Shown: positions 52,660 to 62,493, numbered from the stretch's first letter. The stretch is DNA of 64,000 nucleotides from Promicromonospora soli (GCF_014653785.1 NZ_BNAS01000001.1:248001-312000); one strand, 5' to 3'. The notes: generated by a model from the sequence alone, not told the origin. Translations and numbers: made by a program.

Positions 52660-53910
52660 ATGACCGCAGCCCCGGAAACACCGCGTGCCCGCCGTGCGGT
52701 ACGCGACGTCGTCTTTGTCGACGGCGCCCGCACGCCCTTCGGCAAGGCCAAGCCCGACGGCCTCTACGCCGAGACGCGCGCCGACGACCTCATCGTGAAG
52801 GTGGTACGCGAGCTGCTGCGGCGCCACCCCGAGCTCCCGCCGGAGCGGATCGACGAGGTGGCCATCGCCGCCACGACCCAGCAGGGCGACCAGGGGCTCA
52901 CGCTCGGCCGCACGGTAGGCATGCTCGCCGGCCTCCCCCAGTCCGTGCCGGGCTACGCCATCGACCGCATGTGTGCCGGCGCCCTGACCGCCGCCACGAC
53001 GACCGCCGCCGGCATCGCCATGGGCGCCATCGACATCGCGATCGCGGGCGGCGTGGAGCACATGGGCCGCCACCCGATGGGCTTCGACGCCGACGTCAAC
53101 CCCCGCTTCGTCGCCGAGAAGCTCGTGGACCCCCAGTCCCTGAACATGGGCGTCACAGCGGAGAACCTGCACGACAAGTTCCCGCACCTCACCAAGGAGC
53201 GCGCGGACCGGTTCGCCGTCGAGTCGCAGACCAAGTACGCCAAGGCGCTGGCCAACGGCAACATCGACCCGGACCTCGTCCCGGTGGCCATCCGCTCCTC
53301 CGAGCAGGGCTGGGGCCTGGCCACCACCGACGAGCTCCCCCGCCCCGAGACCACCTTCGAGTCCATCCAGGGCCTCAAGACGCCGTTCCGCGTGGGCGGC
53401 CGGGTCACCCCCGCGACGTCGTCCCCGCTGACCGACGGCGCGACAGGCGCCATCCTCGCGGCCGGCGACGTCGCCGCCGAGCTGGGCCTGCCGGCCAAGA
53501 TGCGCATGGTGTCGTACGGCTTCGCCGGCGTGCCCCCGGAGATCATGGGCTACGGCCCGGTGCCCTCCACCGACAAGGCCCTGAAGACCGCCGGCCTGAC
53601 CATCGGCGACATCGGCCTGTTCGAGCTGAACGAGGCGTTCGCGGTGCAGGTCCTGTCCTTCCTGGACCACTACGGCATCGCCGACGACGACCCGCGGGTC
53701 AACCCGTACGGCGGCGCCATCGCGATGGGCCACCCCCTGGCAGGCTCCGGCGTGCGCCTCATGACGCAGCTCGCCCGCGAGTTCGAGCAGCACCCCGAGG
53801 TCCGCTACGGCCTCACCGCCATGTGCGTGGGTCTCGGCCAGGGCGGCAGCGTCATCTGGGAGAACCCGCACAACGCCGACTACTCCGGCCACACGGACGA
53901 GGAGAACTGA
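52660..53910 (+). CDS. fadA: Acetyl-CoA C-acyltransferase (thiolase)
   Basis: Last step of fatty-acid beta-oxidation: 3-ketoacyl-CoA + CoA to acetyl-CoA and a shortened acyl-CoA. 416 residues, full thiolase fold: FVDGARTPFGKAKPDG at the start, the nucleophile motif DRMCAGALTA (Cys near 106), NEAFAVQVL, GGAIAMGHPLAGSG (catalytic His) and MCVGLGQGG (second Cys). ATG after CAGGAG. 3 nt before the fadB-type gene, so the trifunctional pair is one operon, as in many actinobacteria. Confidence 0.93.
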   Translation: MTAAPETPRARRAVRDVVFVDGARTPFGKAKPDGLYAETRADDLIVKVVRELLRRHPELPPERIDEVAIAATTQQGDQGLTLGRTVGMLAGLPQSVPGYAIDRMCAGALTAATTTAAGIAMGAIDIAIAGGVEHMGRHPMGFDADVNPRFVAEKLVDPQSLNMGVTAENLHDKFPHLTKERADRFAVESQTKYAKALANGNIDPDLVPVAIRSSEQGWGLATTDELPRPETTFESIQGLKTPFRVGGRVTPATSSPLTDGATGAILAAGDVAAELGLPAKMRMVSYGFAGVPPEIMGYGPVPSTDKALKTAGLTIGDIGLFELNEAFAVQVLSFLDHYGIADDDPRVNPYGGAIAMGHPLAGSGVRLMTQLAREFEQHPEVRYGLTAMCVGLGQGGSVIWENPHNADYSGHTDEEN

Positions 53911-53913
53911 CCC

Positions 53914-56058
53914 GTGCCTGAGACCCCTTCGACGTTCAGCGAGCGCGTCACCCACTCGCTGGTGCGTGATGTGCAGATGCCCGGCGGTGCCGGCGTCCTC
54001 GCGCTGGTCACGCTCGACAACGGCCTGGACCACACCAAGCCCAACACCCTCGGTCCGGCCGGCATCGCCGAGCTCAAGGCGGCCCTGGAGGTCGTCCGCA
54101 CCCGCGCCGAGGCCGGCGAGATCGCCGCCGTCGGCGTGACCGGCAAGCCCTACTTCGTCGCCGCCGGCGCCGACCTCAAGGGCATCACCTCCGTGCGCAG
54201 CCACGACGAGGCGGTCGAGCTGGGCCGCATGGGCCACGCCGCGTACACGATCCTCGGCGACCTGCGCGCGGCCACCGGCGTGCCGACCTTCGCGTTCGTG
54301 AACGGCCTCGCCCTCGGCGGCGGCCTCGAGGTCGCCCTCAACTGCGACTACCGCACCGTGGCGTCCGACGCCGCCGCGCTCGGCCTGCCCGAGACCGGCA
54401 TCGGCCTGGTGCCCGGCTGGGGCGGCGCGTACCTGGTCCCGCGCCTGGTCGGTGTCGAGAAGGCCGTCGAGGTCATCCTCACGCGCCCGGCGGCGAACAA
54501 GCCGTACAAGCCCGCCGAGGCCCTGCAGATCGGCCTGGTCGACGCGCTGTTCGAGGCCGCCGACTTCCTGGAGCAGTCCATCATCTGGGCCGCCAAGGTC
54601 GTCACCGGCGAGATCGAGGTGCCCCGCCGCGAGCTCGACCCGCAGCCGGTGTGGGACGGCGTCGTCGCCGCCGCGAAGGCGCAGGTCGACACCCTGGTCG
54701 GCGCGTCACGCCCCGCGCCGCACCGCGCGCTGGAGCTCATCGCCGCCGCCGGCAACGCGACCAAGGCGGACGCGTTCGCGGCGGAGGACCAGGCCCTGGC
54801 GGACCTGATCATGTCCGACGAGATGCGCGCCAGCATCTACGCGTTCAACCTCGTGGGCGGCGGCAAGAAGCCGCAGGGCGCCCCGGACCCCCAGCTCGCC
54901 CGGCCCGTCACCCGGGTCGGCGTCGTGGGCGCCGGCCTGATGGCCGCCCAGATGGCCTTCCTCTTCGCGCAGCGCCTCGGCGTCCCCGTCGTCATGCGCG
55001 ACCTGGACCAGGAGCGCGTGGACAAGGGCCTGGCCTTCGTCCGCGAGACGGCCGAGAAACTGGCCGGCCGCGGGCGCCTCTCACCCGACGCCGCTGCTCG
55101 CATCGTCGCCTCCGTGTCCGGCACCACGGACCTCAACGAGTTCGCCTCCTGCGACTTCGTGATCGAGGCCGTCACCGAGGTCATGGGCCTCAAGAAGAAG
55201 GTCTTCGCCGAGCTGGAGGGCGTCATCACCCCCGAGACGGTGCTCGCGACCAACACCTCGGCGCTGTCCGTCACCGAGATGGCGGCGGACCTGCAGCACC
55301 CCGAGCGCGTGGTCGGCATCCACTTCTTCAACCCGGTGGCCCAGATGCCGCTGGTCGAGGTGATCAACGCCGAGCGGACCTCCGACGAGGCCCTCGCCAC
55401 GGCGTTCGCCATCACGAAGAAGCTCCGCAAGACGGCGATCATGTCGGCCGACCGCCCGGGCTTCATCGTGAACCGCCTGCTGCTGCTCGTGATGGGCCAG
55501 GTGATGGAGGCGATCGAGGGCGGGACCCCCGTCGAGGTCGCCGACCGGGCGCTCGCACCCCTCGGCCTCCCGATGCCGACGTTCGAGCTGACCGACCTGG
55601 TCGGCCCCGCCGTCGCGCAGCACGTGCTCACGTCGCTGCGGGAGAACCTCGGCGACCGCATCCCGGCGTCGGCGGGCCTCGCCAAGATCGTCGAGGACGG
55701 CACCCGGGTGGTGCTGGACGCCCCGGCCAAGGGCCTGCCCAAGCCCGTCAACCCGGCCATCCAGGAGTACTTCGGCCCTGCGCTCAGCCCGGGCGAGCCC
55801 GGCAGGAGCGGGCAGAGCGTGCTCGATGCCGACGGCGTGCTCGACTCGGTGCTCAGCGCCCTGACCGTCGAGATCGGTCTCATGCTGGACGAGGGCGTGG
55901 TGCCCGGCCCGGAGCAGATCGACCTCGCCATGATCCTCGGCGCCGGCTGGGGCTTCCACACGGGCGGCATCACGCCGTACCTGGACCGCACCGGCTACAG
56001 CGAGAAGATCCTGGGCAGGCGGTTCCTGCCCGACGGCGTGGCGAACGTCCCCTCCTGA
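53914..56058 (+). CDS. fadB: 3-hydroxyacyl-CoA dehydrogenase / enoyl-CoA hydratase
   Basis: Fatty-acid oxidation complex alpha subunit. 714 residues: an N-terminal crotonase (about 1-300) with VGVTGKPYFVAAGADLKG and NGLALGGGLEVALNCDYR, then the dehydrogenase NAD domain (about 335-515) with VGVVGAGLMAAQMAF and GIHFFNPVAQMPLVEV (catalytic His-Asn pair), then the C-terminal dimer domain (about 515-714) with RPGFIVNRLL. It hydrates enoyl-CoA and oxidises the product to ketoacyl-CoA for the thiolase encoded just upstream. GTG start after GAGGAG. No sign of damage. Confidence 0.93.
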   Translation: MPETPSTFSERVTHSLVRDVQMPGGAGVLALVTLDNGLDHTKPNTLGPAGIAELKAALEVVRTRAEAGEIAAVGVTGKPYFVAAGADLKGITSVRSHDEAVELGRMGHAAYTILGDLRAATGVPTFAFVNGLALGGGLEVALNCDYRTVASDAAALGLPETGIGLVPGWGGAYLVPRLVGVEKAVEVILTRPAANKPYKPAEALQIGLVDALFEAADFLEQSIIWAAKVVTGEIEVPRRELDPQPVWDGVVAAAKAQVDTLVGASRPAPHRALELIAAAGNATKADAFAAEDQALADLIMSDEMRASIYAFNLVGGGKKPQGAPDPQLARPVTRVGVVGAGLMAAQMAFLFAQRLGVPVVMRDLDQERVDKGLAFVRETAEKLAGRGRLSPDAAARIVASVSGTTDLNEFASCDFVIEAVTEVMGLKKKVFAELEGVITPETVLATNTSALSVTEMAADLQHPERVVGIHFFNPVAQMPLVEVINAERTSDEALATAFAITKKLRKTAIMSADRPGFIVNRLLLLVMGQVMEAIEGGTPVEVADRALAPLGLPMPTFELTDLVGPAVAQHVLTSLRENLGDRIPASAGLAKIVEDGTRVVLDAPAKGLPKPVNPAIQEYFGPALSPGEPGRSGQSVLDADGVLDSVLSALTVEIGLMLDEGVVPGPEQIDLAMILGAGWGFHTGGITPYLDRTGYSEKILGRRFLPDGVANVPS

Positions 56059-56070
56059 CCTGGAGTCCCC

Positions 56071-56122
56071 CGGGCCCTCCGGCGACCAGCCCACACATTC
56101 GTGGGAGTTGTCGGAGGGCCCG
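56071..56122 (+). terminator. Terminator of the fad operon
   Basis: CGGGCCCTCCG pairs perfectly with CGGAGGGCCCG (11 bp), and a second 5-bp stem (CCCAC/GTGGG) lies inside the loop. It starts 12 nt after the fadB stop and touches the -10 box of the next gene. Confidence 0.7.
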
Positions 56123-56138
56123 GCTACGCTCTGCCACC

Positions 56139-57950
56139 ATGACGGATGCCGTACCGGGCACGAACGCGCACTACATAGTCGTCGGTGACAATCCCCTCGC
56201 CTATCGCCTCACCCGCGCCCTCAGCACGCGGTTCCGGGGCACGGTGACCGTCGTGGTCCCGGACCGCACCTCCCGGTACGCGCAGGACATGCTCAACCTC
56301 AACCTCGACGACGACGGCAAGCCCAAGCGCGACGGCGACGGCAAACTCCTCGAACTCGTCAGCCTGTTCGAGACCGAACGGGTCGACGAGGGGGCGCTCA
56401 AGGAGGCCGGCGCGGACCGCGCCGCGGCGGCCGCCCTCGTGAACCAGGACGACGGCGGGAACGTCGCCCTGGCGCTCCTGCTCCGCGAGACCTGGCCGAG
56501 GCTGCACGTGGTGGTCCGGATCTTCGACGAGTCGCTCGGCCGGCACCTGCAGCGCGACCACTGCACCGTGCTGTCGTCGTCGGCGTTCGCCGCGCCGGAG
56601 ATCGTCGGCGCCGCCCTGCGCCGGCAGATCAGCCTGCCGGTGCGCGGCGGGCGGCGCCTGGTCGCCGTGTCCGACGAGGTCACGTCCCTGCGCCCGCACA
56701 TGGTGCTGTTCGCGACCGACCGGGACGGCGCCGTCACCGCGCTCCCCAGCGACAAGGAGATCGCGAACGGCCTCACCCCGAAGGTCCTCCTGGCGGAAGC
56801 CGCCGAGGACGACGTGCTGCCGGAGGTCAAGGCGGACCTGGAGCCCGACGAGGACGAGGTGGACCCGCACCGCCGGCGCCGGGTGGGCGAGTACCTGCGC
56901 ACCCTCGCGATCACGTCCGGGCGGAACCTGCTGCTCGCCGCCGGCGTCCTCCTCGTGGTCGTGCTGATCGGCGCAGTGACCATGCAGCTCGCCACGGGCT
57001 CGTCCTTCGCCGGGGCGCTGTACGAGGCGGTGCTGCCCTCCCTGGCCGGCAGCGACCCGGACCACGACGCGAGCCCCCTGGTCAAGGCCACCCAGGTGGT
57101 CCTGACGATCGTCAGCGTCGCCGTCATCCCGTGGGTCACCGGTGTGGTGGTCGACGGCGTGGTGCGCACCCAGCGCCTGCTCGACGCGGGCTCGCCGCGG
57201 CGCCCGATGGCCGGCCACGTGGTCGTCGTCGGGCTCGGCGACCTCGGCACCCGCATCGTGCGCTCCCTCGACCGGCGCAGCGTGCCGGTGGTCGCCGTCG
57301 ATATCGACGAGTCGGCGCGCGGTATCGCCGTCGCGCGGTCCCGGGACGTGCCCGTCGTGATCGGCGACGCCCGCCGGGCGGCGACCCTGAGCGCCGCGTA
57401 CGTGGACGCCGCCCAGGCGATAGTGGTCGTCACGAGCGGCGGGGCGATCACCATCGGCATCGGCTTCGCGGCACGCTCGATCCCCCGGTCCAAGGACGCC
57501 CCGGCGCTGCGGACCGTCCTGCGGGTCTTCGACAAGGACCTGTCGCGGCGCATCCGGCGCGAGATCCCCGACTCAGCGGGGCTCAGCTCCTCGTTCCTCG
57601 CCGCGCCGTCGTTCGCCGCCGCGATGATCGGCCAGGACGTCACGGCCACCGTCCCCTACCTGGACCGGGTGCTCGTGCTCGCCGAGGTACTCATCTTGGA
57701 CGGCAGCCCGATGGCCCGCATGCGCCCCGACGACGTCGACCTCGACGGGTCCGGGGAGCACGGCGACGATGACGCCAAGAGCCGGCTCCTGGCGATCCGG
57801 ACAAGGAGCCATCCCAGTGGCGGCGGCGGGGTCACCATCGAGCCGTCGGAGGGCCGGTACCTGAACGCGGGCGACACGGTGGTCGTCATCGCCACCACCG
57901 CTGGGCTGAGCCGGGTGCGCGAGATGGCGCGGCCACCGCTGCGGATGTAG
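56139..57950 (+). CDS. Membrane protein with two TrkA-N (RCK) domains
   Basis: 603 residues in the order Rossmann - two membrane helices - Rossmann. The first TrkA-N-like domain (about 5-215) starts HYIVVGDNPLAYRLTRAL. Helices are NLLLAAGVLLVVVLIGAVTM (about 265) and a second near 325 (TQVVLTIVSVAVIPWV). The second TrkA-N (about 360-590) starts HVVVVGLGDLGTRIVRSL with an acidic ribose-binding VDID. The segment between the helices (SSFAGALYEAVLPSLAGSD) does not contain a TVGYG-type filter, so this is not a plain K+ channel; it may be a channel-like regulator or a divergent pore. The ATG is 9 nt after TACGCT. Confidence 0.8.
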   Translation: MTDAVPGTNAHYIVVGDNPLAYRLTRALSTRFRGTVTVVVPDRTSRYAQDMLNLNLDDDGKPKRDGDGKLLELVSLFETERVDEGALKEAGADRAAAAALVNQDDGGNVALALLLRETWPRLHVVVRIFDESLGRHLQRDHCTVLSSSAFAAPEIVGAALRRQISLPVRGGRRLVAVSDEVTSLRPHMVLFATDRDGAVTALPSDKEIANGLTPKVLLAEAAEDDVLPEVKADLEPDEDEVDPHRRRRVGEYLRTLAITSGRNLLLAAGVLLVVVLIGAVTMQLATGSSFAGALYEAVLPSLAGSDPDHDASPLVKATQVVLTIVSVAVIPWVTGVVVDGVVRTQRLLDAGSPRRPMAGHVVVVGLGDLGTRIVRSLDRRSVPVVAVDIDESARGIAVARSRDVPVVIGDARRAATLSAAYVDAAQAIVVVTSGGAITIGIGFAARSIPRSKDAPALRTVLRVFDKDLSRRIRREIPDSAGLSSSFLAAPSFAAAMIGQDVTATVPYLDRVLVLAEVLILDGSPMARMRPDDVDLDGSGEHGDDDAKSRLLAIRTRSHPSGGGGVTIEPSEGRYLNAGDTVVVIATTAGLSRVREMARPPLRM

Positions 57951-58046
57951 CTGGACGACCAGGCCGGCCGGCCTGCCGAACCGGCCTGAACAACTGGCCC
58001 AGGATCGGCCCGTTCGCCGGTCCACCGGGCGCATAGCGTCAGGGTC

Positions 58047-59345
58047 ATGCAGAACGGACTCAGCGTCCCTCAGGGCGCGGCGCTCACCCTCGGCGCGATG
58101 CTCGGCACCGGCGTCATCTCGCTCCCGGCCCTCGCCGCGGGCGTGGCCGGCCCGGCGTCCCTGGTGGCGTGGGCGGCGCTCGTCCTCCTGTCCATCCCGC
58201 TCGCCACGACGTTCGCGGCCCTCGGCGCCCGCCACCCCGACGGCGGCGGTGTGGCCACCTACGCGCGCCTCGCGTTCGGCGAGCGGGCGTCCACCATGGT
58301 GGGCTGGGCGTTCTACGCCACCATCCCGGTGGGCGCCCCCGCCGCGGCGGGCTTCGCCGGCGCCTACGTCGCGGACGCGACGGGCGGCGGTACGGGCACC
58401 GCGCTGGCCACCACCGTCGCCATCATCGCGGTGTGCGCGGTCATGAACTGGTTCGACCTGCGGGTATCCGGCACCGCGCAGCTGGTCATCGCGGGGGTGG
58501 TGGCGCTCCTGCTGACCGTCGCCGTGGTGGTGGCGCTGCCGCACGCGCAGGTCGGCAGCCTCACGCCGTTCGCGCCGCACGGCTGGGGCGCGGTCGGCTC
58601 CGCGGCGGCCCTGCTGGTCTGGGCGTTCGCCGGCTGGGAGATCCTGGGCTCGCTGTCCGCCGAGTACCGCAACCCCGCCCGGGACATCCCGCGGGCCACG
58701 GCGATAGCGGTGGCCGTGGTCGGCGTGCTGTACCTGGGCGTCGCGTTCGCGACGGTCGCGGTGCTCGGCCCGACGCCCGGCCCCGCGCCCCTCTCGGACC
58801 TGCTCGTGCTCGGGTTCGGGGAGCAGGCGCGGCCGGTCACCACGGTCGTGGCCGTGCTGCTGACCGTCGGGGCCATCAACGTCTACTTCGCGGGCGGCAG
58901 CCGGATGGGCGCTGCCCTCGCGCGCGACGGCGCGCTCCCGGCGTGGCTCGCGACCCGGCCGGGCCGCACGCCCCGCCGCTCCCTGGCGCTCATCACCGCT
59001 GTCGCCCTCGGCACGACGGCGGTGCTCGCCGCCCTGCACCTGTCCACCGACGCGATCCTCCTCATGGCGACGGCGACGTTCTCTCTGCTCTACGTGGTGG
59101 GCACGGCCGCGGCGCTGCGCCTCCTGCCGCGGTGGGGCGCGGCCTGGTGGTGCGCGGCCTTCTCGCTCGTGGCCGCGCTCGGCCTCCTCGTGATGACCGG
59201 GGCGCACATGACCGGCCCGGTCGTCGCCGCGCTGGGCGGGCTCGCCTGGGCGACCTGGCGACGGCGACGGGCACGGGCGGCGGCGGCCGTCACGGCGCCA
59301 GCAGACGCCCCAGCGCCTGAATTCCTGGCCGGATCGAGCTCGTGA
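58047..59345 (+). CDS. APC-superfamily amino acid permease (YjeH-like)
   Basis: 432-residue transporter with about 12 hydrophobic helices. The first helix region GAMLGTGVISLPALAAGVAG has the unwound GTGVI motif of APC transporters, followed by WAFAGWEILGSLSAEYRNPARDIPRA in the region of helix 6. Members like YjeH export neutral amino acids; import is also possible. The ATG is 8 nt after TAGCGT (58034-58039). Its last 56 nt overlap the end of a convergent MocR gene, which could regulate it. Confidence 0.88.
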   Translation: MQNGLSVPQGAALTLGAMLGTGVISLPALAAGVAGPASLVAWAALVLLSIPLATTFAALGARHPDGGGVATYARLAFGERASTMVGWAFYATIPVGAPAAAGFAGAYVADATGGGTGTALATTVAIIAVCAVMNWFDLRVSGTAQLVIAGVVALLLTVAVVVALPHAQVGSLTPFAPHGWGAVGSAAALLVWAFAGWEILGSLSAEYRNPARDIPRATAIAVAVVGVLYLGVAFATVAVLGPTPGPAPLSDLLVLGFGEQARPVTTVVAVLLTVGAINVYFAGGSRMGAALARDGALPAWLATRPGRTPRRSLALITAVALGTTAVLAALHLSTDAILLMATATFSLLYVVGTAAALRLLPRWGAAWWCAAFSLVAALGLLVMTGAHMTGPVVAALGGLAWATWRRRRARAAAAVTAPADAPAPEFLAGSSS

Positions 59346-60732
59346 CCGCGCCGCCGATCCCGAGCACCATCCCGTCCCGGTGGGGACCCACCGCGAAGGC
59401 GGCGAGGGAGTCCAGGGCGACCGACCGGCGTCGGGCACGGGCGACGAGGGCCGGCGAACCCACCGGGGCGTCAGCGGGCAGGTAGGCCGCCACGTGCAGG
59501 CCCGCCGCCGACGGGACGGGCTCGACGGGCAGGTCCGCCAGCGCGTCCAGCAGGATCTCGTGCCGCTCCGTGTAGAGCGCCGAGGCCTTCCGCACGTGCC
59601 GGGCGAGCAGGCCGTCGTCGATGAAGCGCGCGAGCGCGGCCTGCACGTGCACGGCCCCGTGGCCGTCGGTGAGCTGGCGCGCCGCGAGCAGCGCCTCGCG
59701 CAGCGACGGCGGCGCGACCAGGTAGCCGACGCGCAGGCCGGGCAGCAGCGACTTCGAGAAGGTGCCGACGTAGACCACGCGGCCGTCCCGGTCGAGGGCC
59801 TGCAGGGACTCCAGCGGGCGGCGGGCGCGGCGGAACTCGCTGTCGTAGTCGTCCTCGATCACCGCCGCGCCGTGGCGTGCGGCATGCGCCAGGAGGGCCC
59901 GGCGCCGGGCGAGCGACAACGGCATCCCGAGCGGGAACTGGTGCGACGGCGTGGTGTAGATCAGGCGGGCGCGCGCCGGGATCTCGCCGACGACCAGGCC
60001 CTCCGCGTCGACGGGCACCGGCACCACCCGGGCCCCGTGCAGCGCGAAGAGCTCCCGCGCCTCGGGATACCCCGGATCCTCCATCGCGACGACGTCCCCC
60101 GGCTCGAGGAGGACCCGCGACACGAGATCGAGCGCTTGCTGGGCGCCCGTGGTGGCGATGACGTCGTCGGGCCCGGCGCGGACCCCGCGGGAGCCGGCAA
60201 CGTAGCGGGCCACTGCCTCGCGGAACCGCGGCAGGCCCGCCGGACCGGCGTAGGAGCCGGCCGCGGGGCCGCCCGCGCGCGACTCGGCGGCCAGGAGCCG
60301 CCGCCACGTGTCGAAGGGAAAGAGGCTCGCGTCCGGGATGCCGACGCGGAAGTCGTGCGCCGGGACGGGCGCGTCGCCGCTGGCGGGATGCACCGCCCAG
60401 CGCCAGCCCGCCCGCGGGCGCAGAGCGCCCGGGCTACGGTGCCGCACGGGTGGCGCGTCGCTCGCCGCCGTGGTGGCGAAGGTGCCCGCGCCGGTCCGGG
60501 TCTCCAGGAAGCCTTCGGCGATGAGCCGTTCGTACGCCGTGGCGACGCTCGCGCGCGAGACGCCGAGATCGCGGGCGAGGTCACGCGTCGAGGGGAGCCG
60601 CTCCCCTGCGGGCAGGCGGCCCGTGGTGAGGGCCGCGTGCAGGGCGCGGTAGATGGCGTCGGTGCGCCCGGTGCGGCTGCTGAGATCGACGGCGAGGTCC
60701 ACCAGCCGATCATGGCGCATCGCGTCGCTCAT
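59290..60732 (-). CDS. MocR-family transcriptional regulator (GntR HTH + aminotransferase-like)
   Basis: 480-residue MocR/PdxR-like regulator. A GntR winged helix (about 15-90: RLPAGERLPSTRDLARDLGV, RTGAGTFA) is fused to a fold-type I aminotransferase domain with TTGAQQALDLVSRVL, DDYDSEFR and the PLP-Lys motif YVGTFSKSLLPGLRVGY, so it probably binds PLP. Effector and target cannot be set. Its 3' end overlaps the APC permease gene, and upstream lies the membrane-anchored hypothetical. ATG at 60732; a second ATG four codons later is possible. Confidence 0.9.
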   Translation of the reverse strand: MSDAMRHDRLVDLAVDLSSRTGRTDAIYRALHAALTTGRLPAGERLPSTRDLARDLGVSRASVATAYERLIAEGFLETRTGAGTFATTAASDAPPVRHRSPGALRPRAGWRWAVHPASGDAPVPAHDFRVGIPDASLFPFDTWRRLLAAESRAGGPAAGSYAGPAGLPRFREAVARYVAGSRGVRAGPDDVIATTGAQQALDLVSRVLLEPGDVVAMEDPGYPEARELFALHGARVVPVPVDAEGLVVGEIPARARLIYTTPSHQFPLGMPLSLARRRALLAHAARHGAAVIEDDYDSEFRRARRPLESLQALDRDGRVVYVGTFSKSLLPGLRVGYLVAPPSLREALLAARQLTDGHGAVHVQAALARFIDDGLLARHVRKASALYTERHEILLDALADLPVEPVPSAAGLHVAAYLPADAPVGSPALVARARRRSVALDSLAAFAVGPHRDGMVLGIGGAVTSSIRPGIQALGRLLAP

Positions 60733-60821
60733 TACAGTTCAGACTCATCGGGGCAATTCACCCGGCTTGATACAGCTTTTTGGCTCCTTTCGGGGCGATA
60801 CCGGCCCTAGCATCGCGGCTC

Positions 60822-62438
60822 ATGAGCAGTGAACCCGCGCCGACGGCGACCCCACCCGCGGAGCCGGCCGACGCGGCCGTCGACACCCCCGTCGGGCCCC
60901 TCCTCGGGACCACCGGCGAGACGCCCGAGGCGACGGAGGAGACTGGGGCGCCCGAGACGTCCGAGGCACCCGACGAGGTCCCGGCCGACCCCCCGCCGTC
61001 GGCCCGCCCGCTGACCGCAGCCCTGCTCAACCTGAGCGGCTTCGGACTGGGCTACCTGCACCTGCGGGCGTGGGTCCGGCTGGTCGTCGCGCTCGCCGCG
61101 ACGGCCGGGCTCGCGTGGGTCGCGCTGCCGATCGGGCGCGAGCCGATCGACCTCTGGTGGGCGGTGGGCTACCTGGGCGCGCTCGCCCTGTTCGCGCTGG
61201 ACGCGGCACTCCTCACCCGACGCCGGGCACGGCGCCCGGCGCGGCGCCGCACCGTCTGGTCGCCCCGCGCCGCCGGCCGTGCCGCCTGGGCGACCCTCGC
61301 CGTCGTGCCGCTCCTGGGCGCCGCGTACGTGGTGACGCAGCACGAGGTGCTGGAGCAGCACCTCGCCTACGACCTGGACGAGGCCGAGGAGAGCCTGAAG
61401 TCCATCGGCACCTCGTTCGGCACGTTCACCAACACGTACGACGACGCGTACGCAACCTACGTGCAGACGGCGGCCGACCACCCCGACACACGCGCCGCCG
61501 ACCGGGTCCCCGAGCTCATCGACGGCCTGTACGCGCAGGCCAAGGACGAGGACGAGTGCAAGACGCTCATCGCAGTGCGGCACTTCGCGAAGCCCAAGAC
61601 GCCCGGCCCTCTGCAGCTGGTTGCGGAGGACGAGCTGCCCGGCGCGCTGCACGACTGCGGTATGCGCTCCACCGAGGACGGCGACTTCAACAACGCGCGG
61701 CCCACGCTCGAGGAGCTGCTTGCGAACCACCCGGCCAGCGAGCCTGCCGCTGCCCTGCCCGAAGACCTCGCGACATGGCGTGACCGCCTGCTCAAGAAGC
61801 TCGCGGCCAAGGGCGGCTGCACCGACACGGAGGACGCGAGGGACTCGGTGCACTTCCTCGGGGGGTTCGACTCCGGCAAGGTCAGCGCCTTGGCCGACGA
61901 GGTACGCAAGCAGGTGCCGGCCGGCATGCTCAAGTGCGCGGAGCGGCAGTTTCAGAACCAGCAGTATCTTGCGGCGCTGGAGAACCTGGACGGTCTCCTC
62001 AACTCGTACCCGAGGGCCAAGGAGACCGGCTACGCCGAGCGGCTCCAGATCGCCGCGGGGATCGCGAATGTGGACCCGAAGGCAGGCGTCAAGCTCCCCG
62101 CCCGCACCGAGCCCGAGGCAACGATCACGCTGACCGTCTACAACTACAGCCCCGACGATTTCGAGATGGTCTACACCGGCCCAGCGACGGGGGTGGTCAC
62201 GATCGACCCGTGCGACGACTGCACGTACTACGCGGAGGGCGACGCGCCGGAGTGCACCGGCTACTCCCTGACCGTCCCGAGCACGAAGGTCACGGTCCCC
62301 GCCGGCAGCTACCTCACGGCTGTCCGGCGCGACGGAGTCGTGACCGGCTGGATGGACGACGGTGGTCAGGAGAGTGTTGAGAAGGCGGACTTCAGCATTG
62401 ACGGCACCTGGTACTGCACCTGGATCTACAAGCCCTGA
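60822..62438 (+). CDS. Membrane-anchored hypothetical protein with periodic helical region
   Basis: 538 residues. About 65 residues of Pro/Ala/Glu/Thr-rich N-terminus (no signal) are followed by three hydrophobic segments (LNLSGFGLGYLHL..., GLAWVALPI, LGALALFALDAALL) and, after a basic stretch, a fourth (AAWATLAVVPLLGAAYVV). The last 340 residues are probably outside the membrane, with Cys pairs (CKTL, CGM, CTD, CAE) and helical repeats (about 190-430) like TPR units. A Cys-rich C-terminal beta-like domain follows (DPCDDCTYY, CTWIYKP). No family recognised. The ATG at 60822 is 9 nt after TAGCAT. Confidence 0.75.
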   Translation: MSSEPAPTATPPAEPADAAVDTPVGPLLGTTGETPEATEETGAPETSEAPDEVPADPPPSARPLTAALLNLSGFGLGYLHLRAWVRLVVALAATAGLAWVALPIGREPIDLWWAVGYLGALALFALDAALLTRRRARRPARRRTVWSPRAAGRAAWATLAVVPLLGAAYVVTQHEVLEQHLAYDLDEAEESLKSIGTSFGTFTNTYDDAYATYVQTAADHPDTRAADRVPELIDGLYAQAKDEDECKTLIAVRHFAKPKTPGPLQLVAEDELPGALHDCGMRSTEDGDFNNARPTLEELLANHPASEPAAALPEDLATWRDRLLKKLAAKGGCTDTEDARDSVHFLGGFDSGKVSALADEVRKQVPAGMLKCAERQFQNQQYLAALENLDGLLNSYPRAKETGYAERLQIAAGIANVDPKAGVKLPARTEPEATITLTVYNYSPDDFEMVYTGPATGVVTIDPCDDCTYYAEGDAPECTGYSLTVPSTKVTVPAGSYLTAVRRDGVVTGWMDDGGQESVEKADFSIDGTWYCTWIYKP

Positions 62439-62448
62439 GCGCCCGACA

Positions 62449-62493
62449 CGCTCCCGCACCGCCGGATTCAGTTCCCCCGGCGGCGCGGGAGCG
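62449..62493 (+). terminator. Terminator after the membrane-anchored hypothetical
   Basis: A 9-bp stem (CGCTCCCGC/GCGGGAGCG), one mismatch, then 7 bp (CCGCCGG/CCGGCGG) around an 11-nt loop, starting 11 nt after the stop. Confidence 0.75.
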
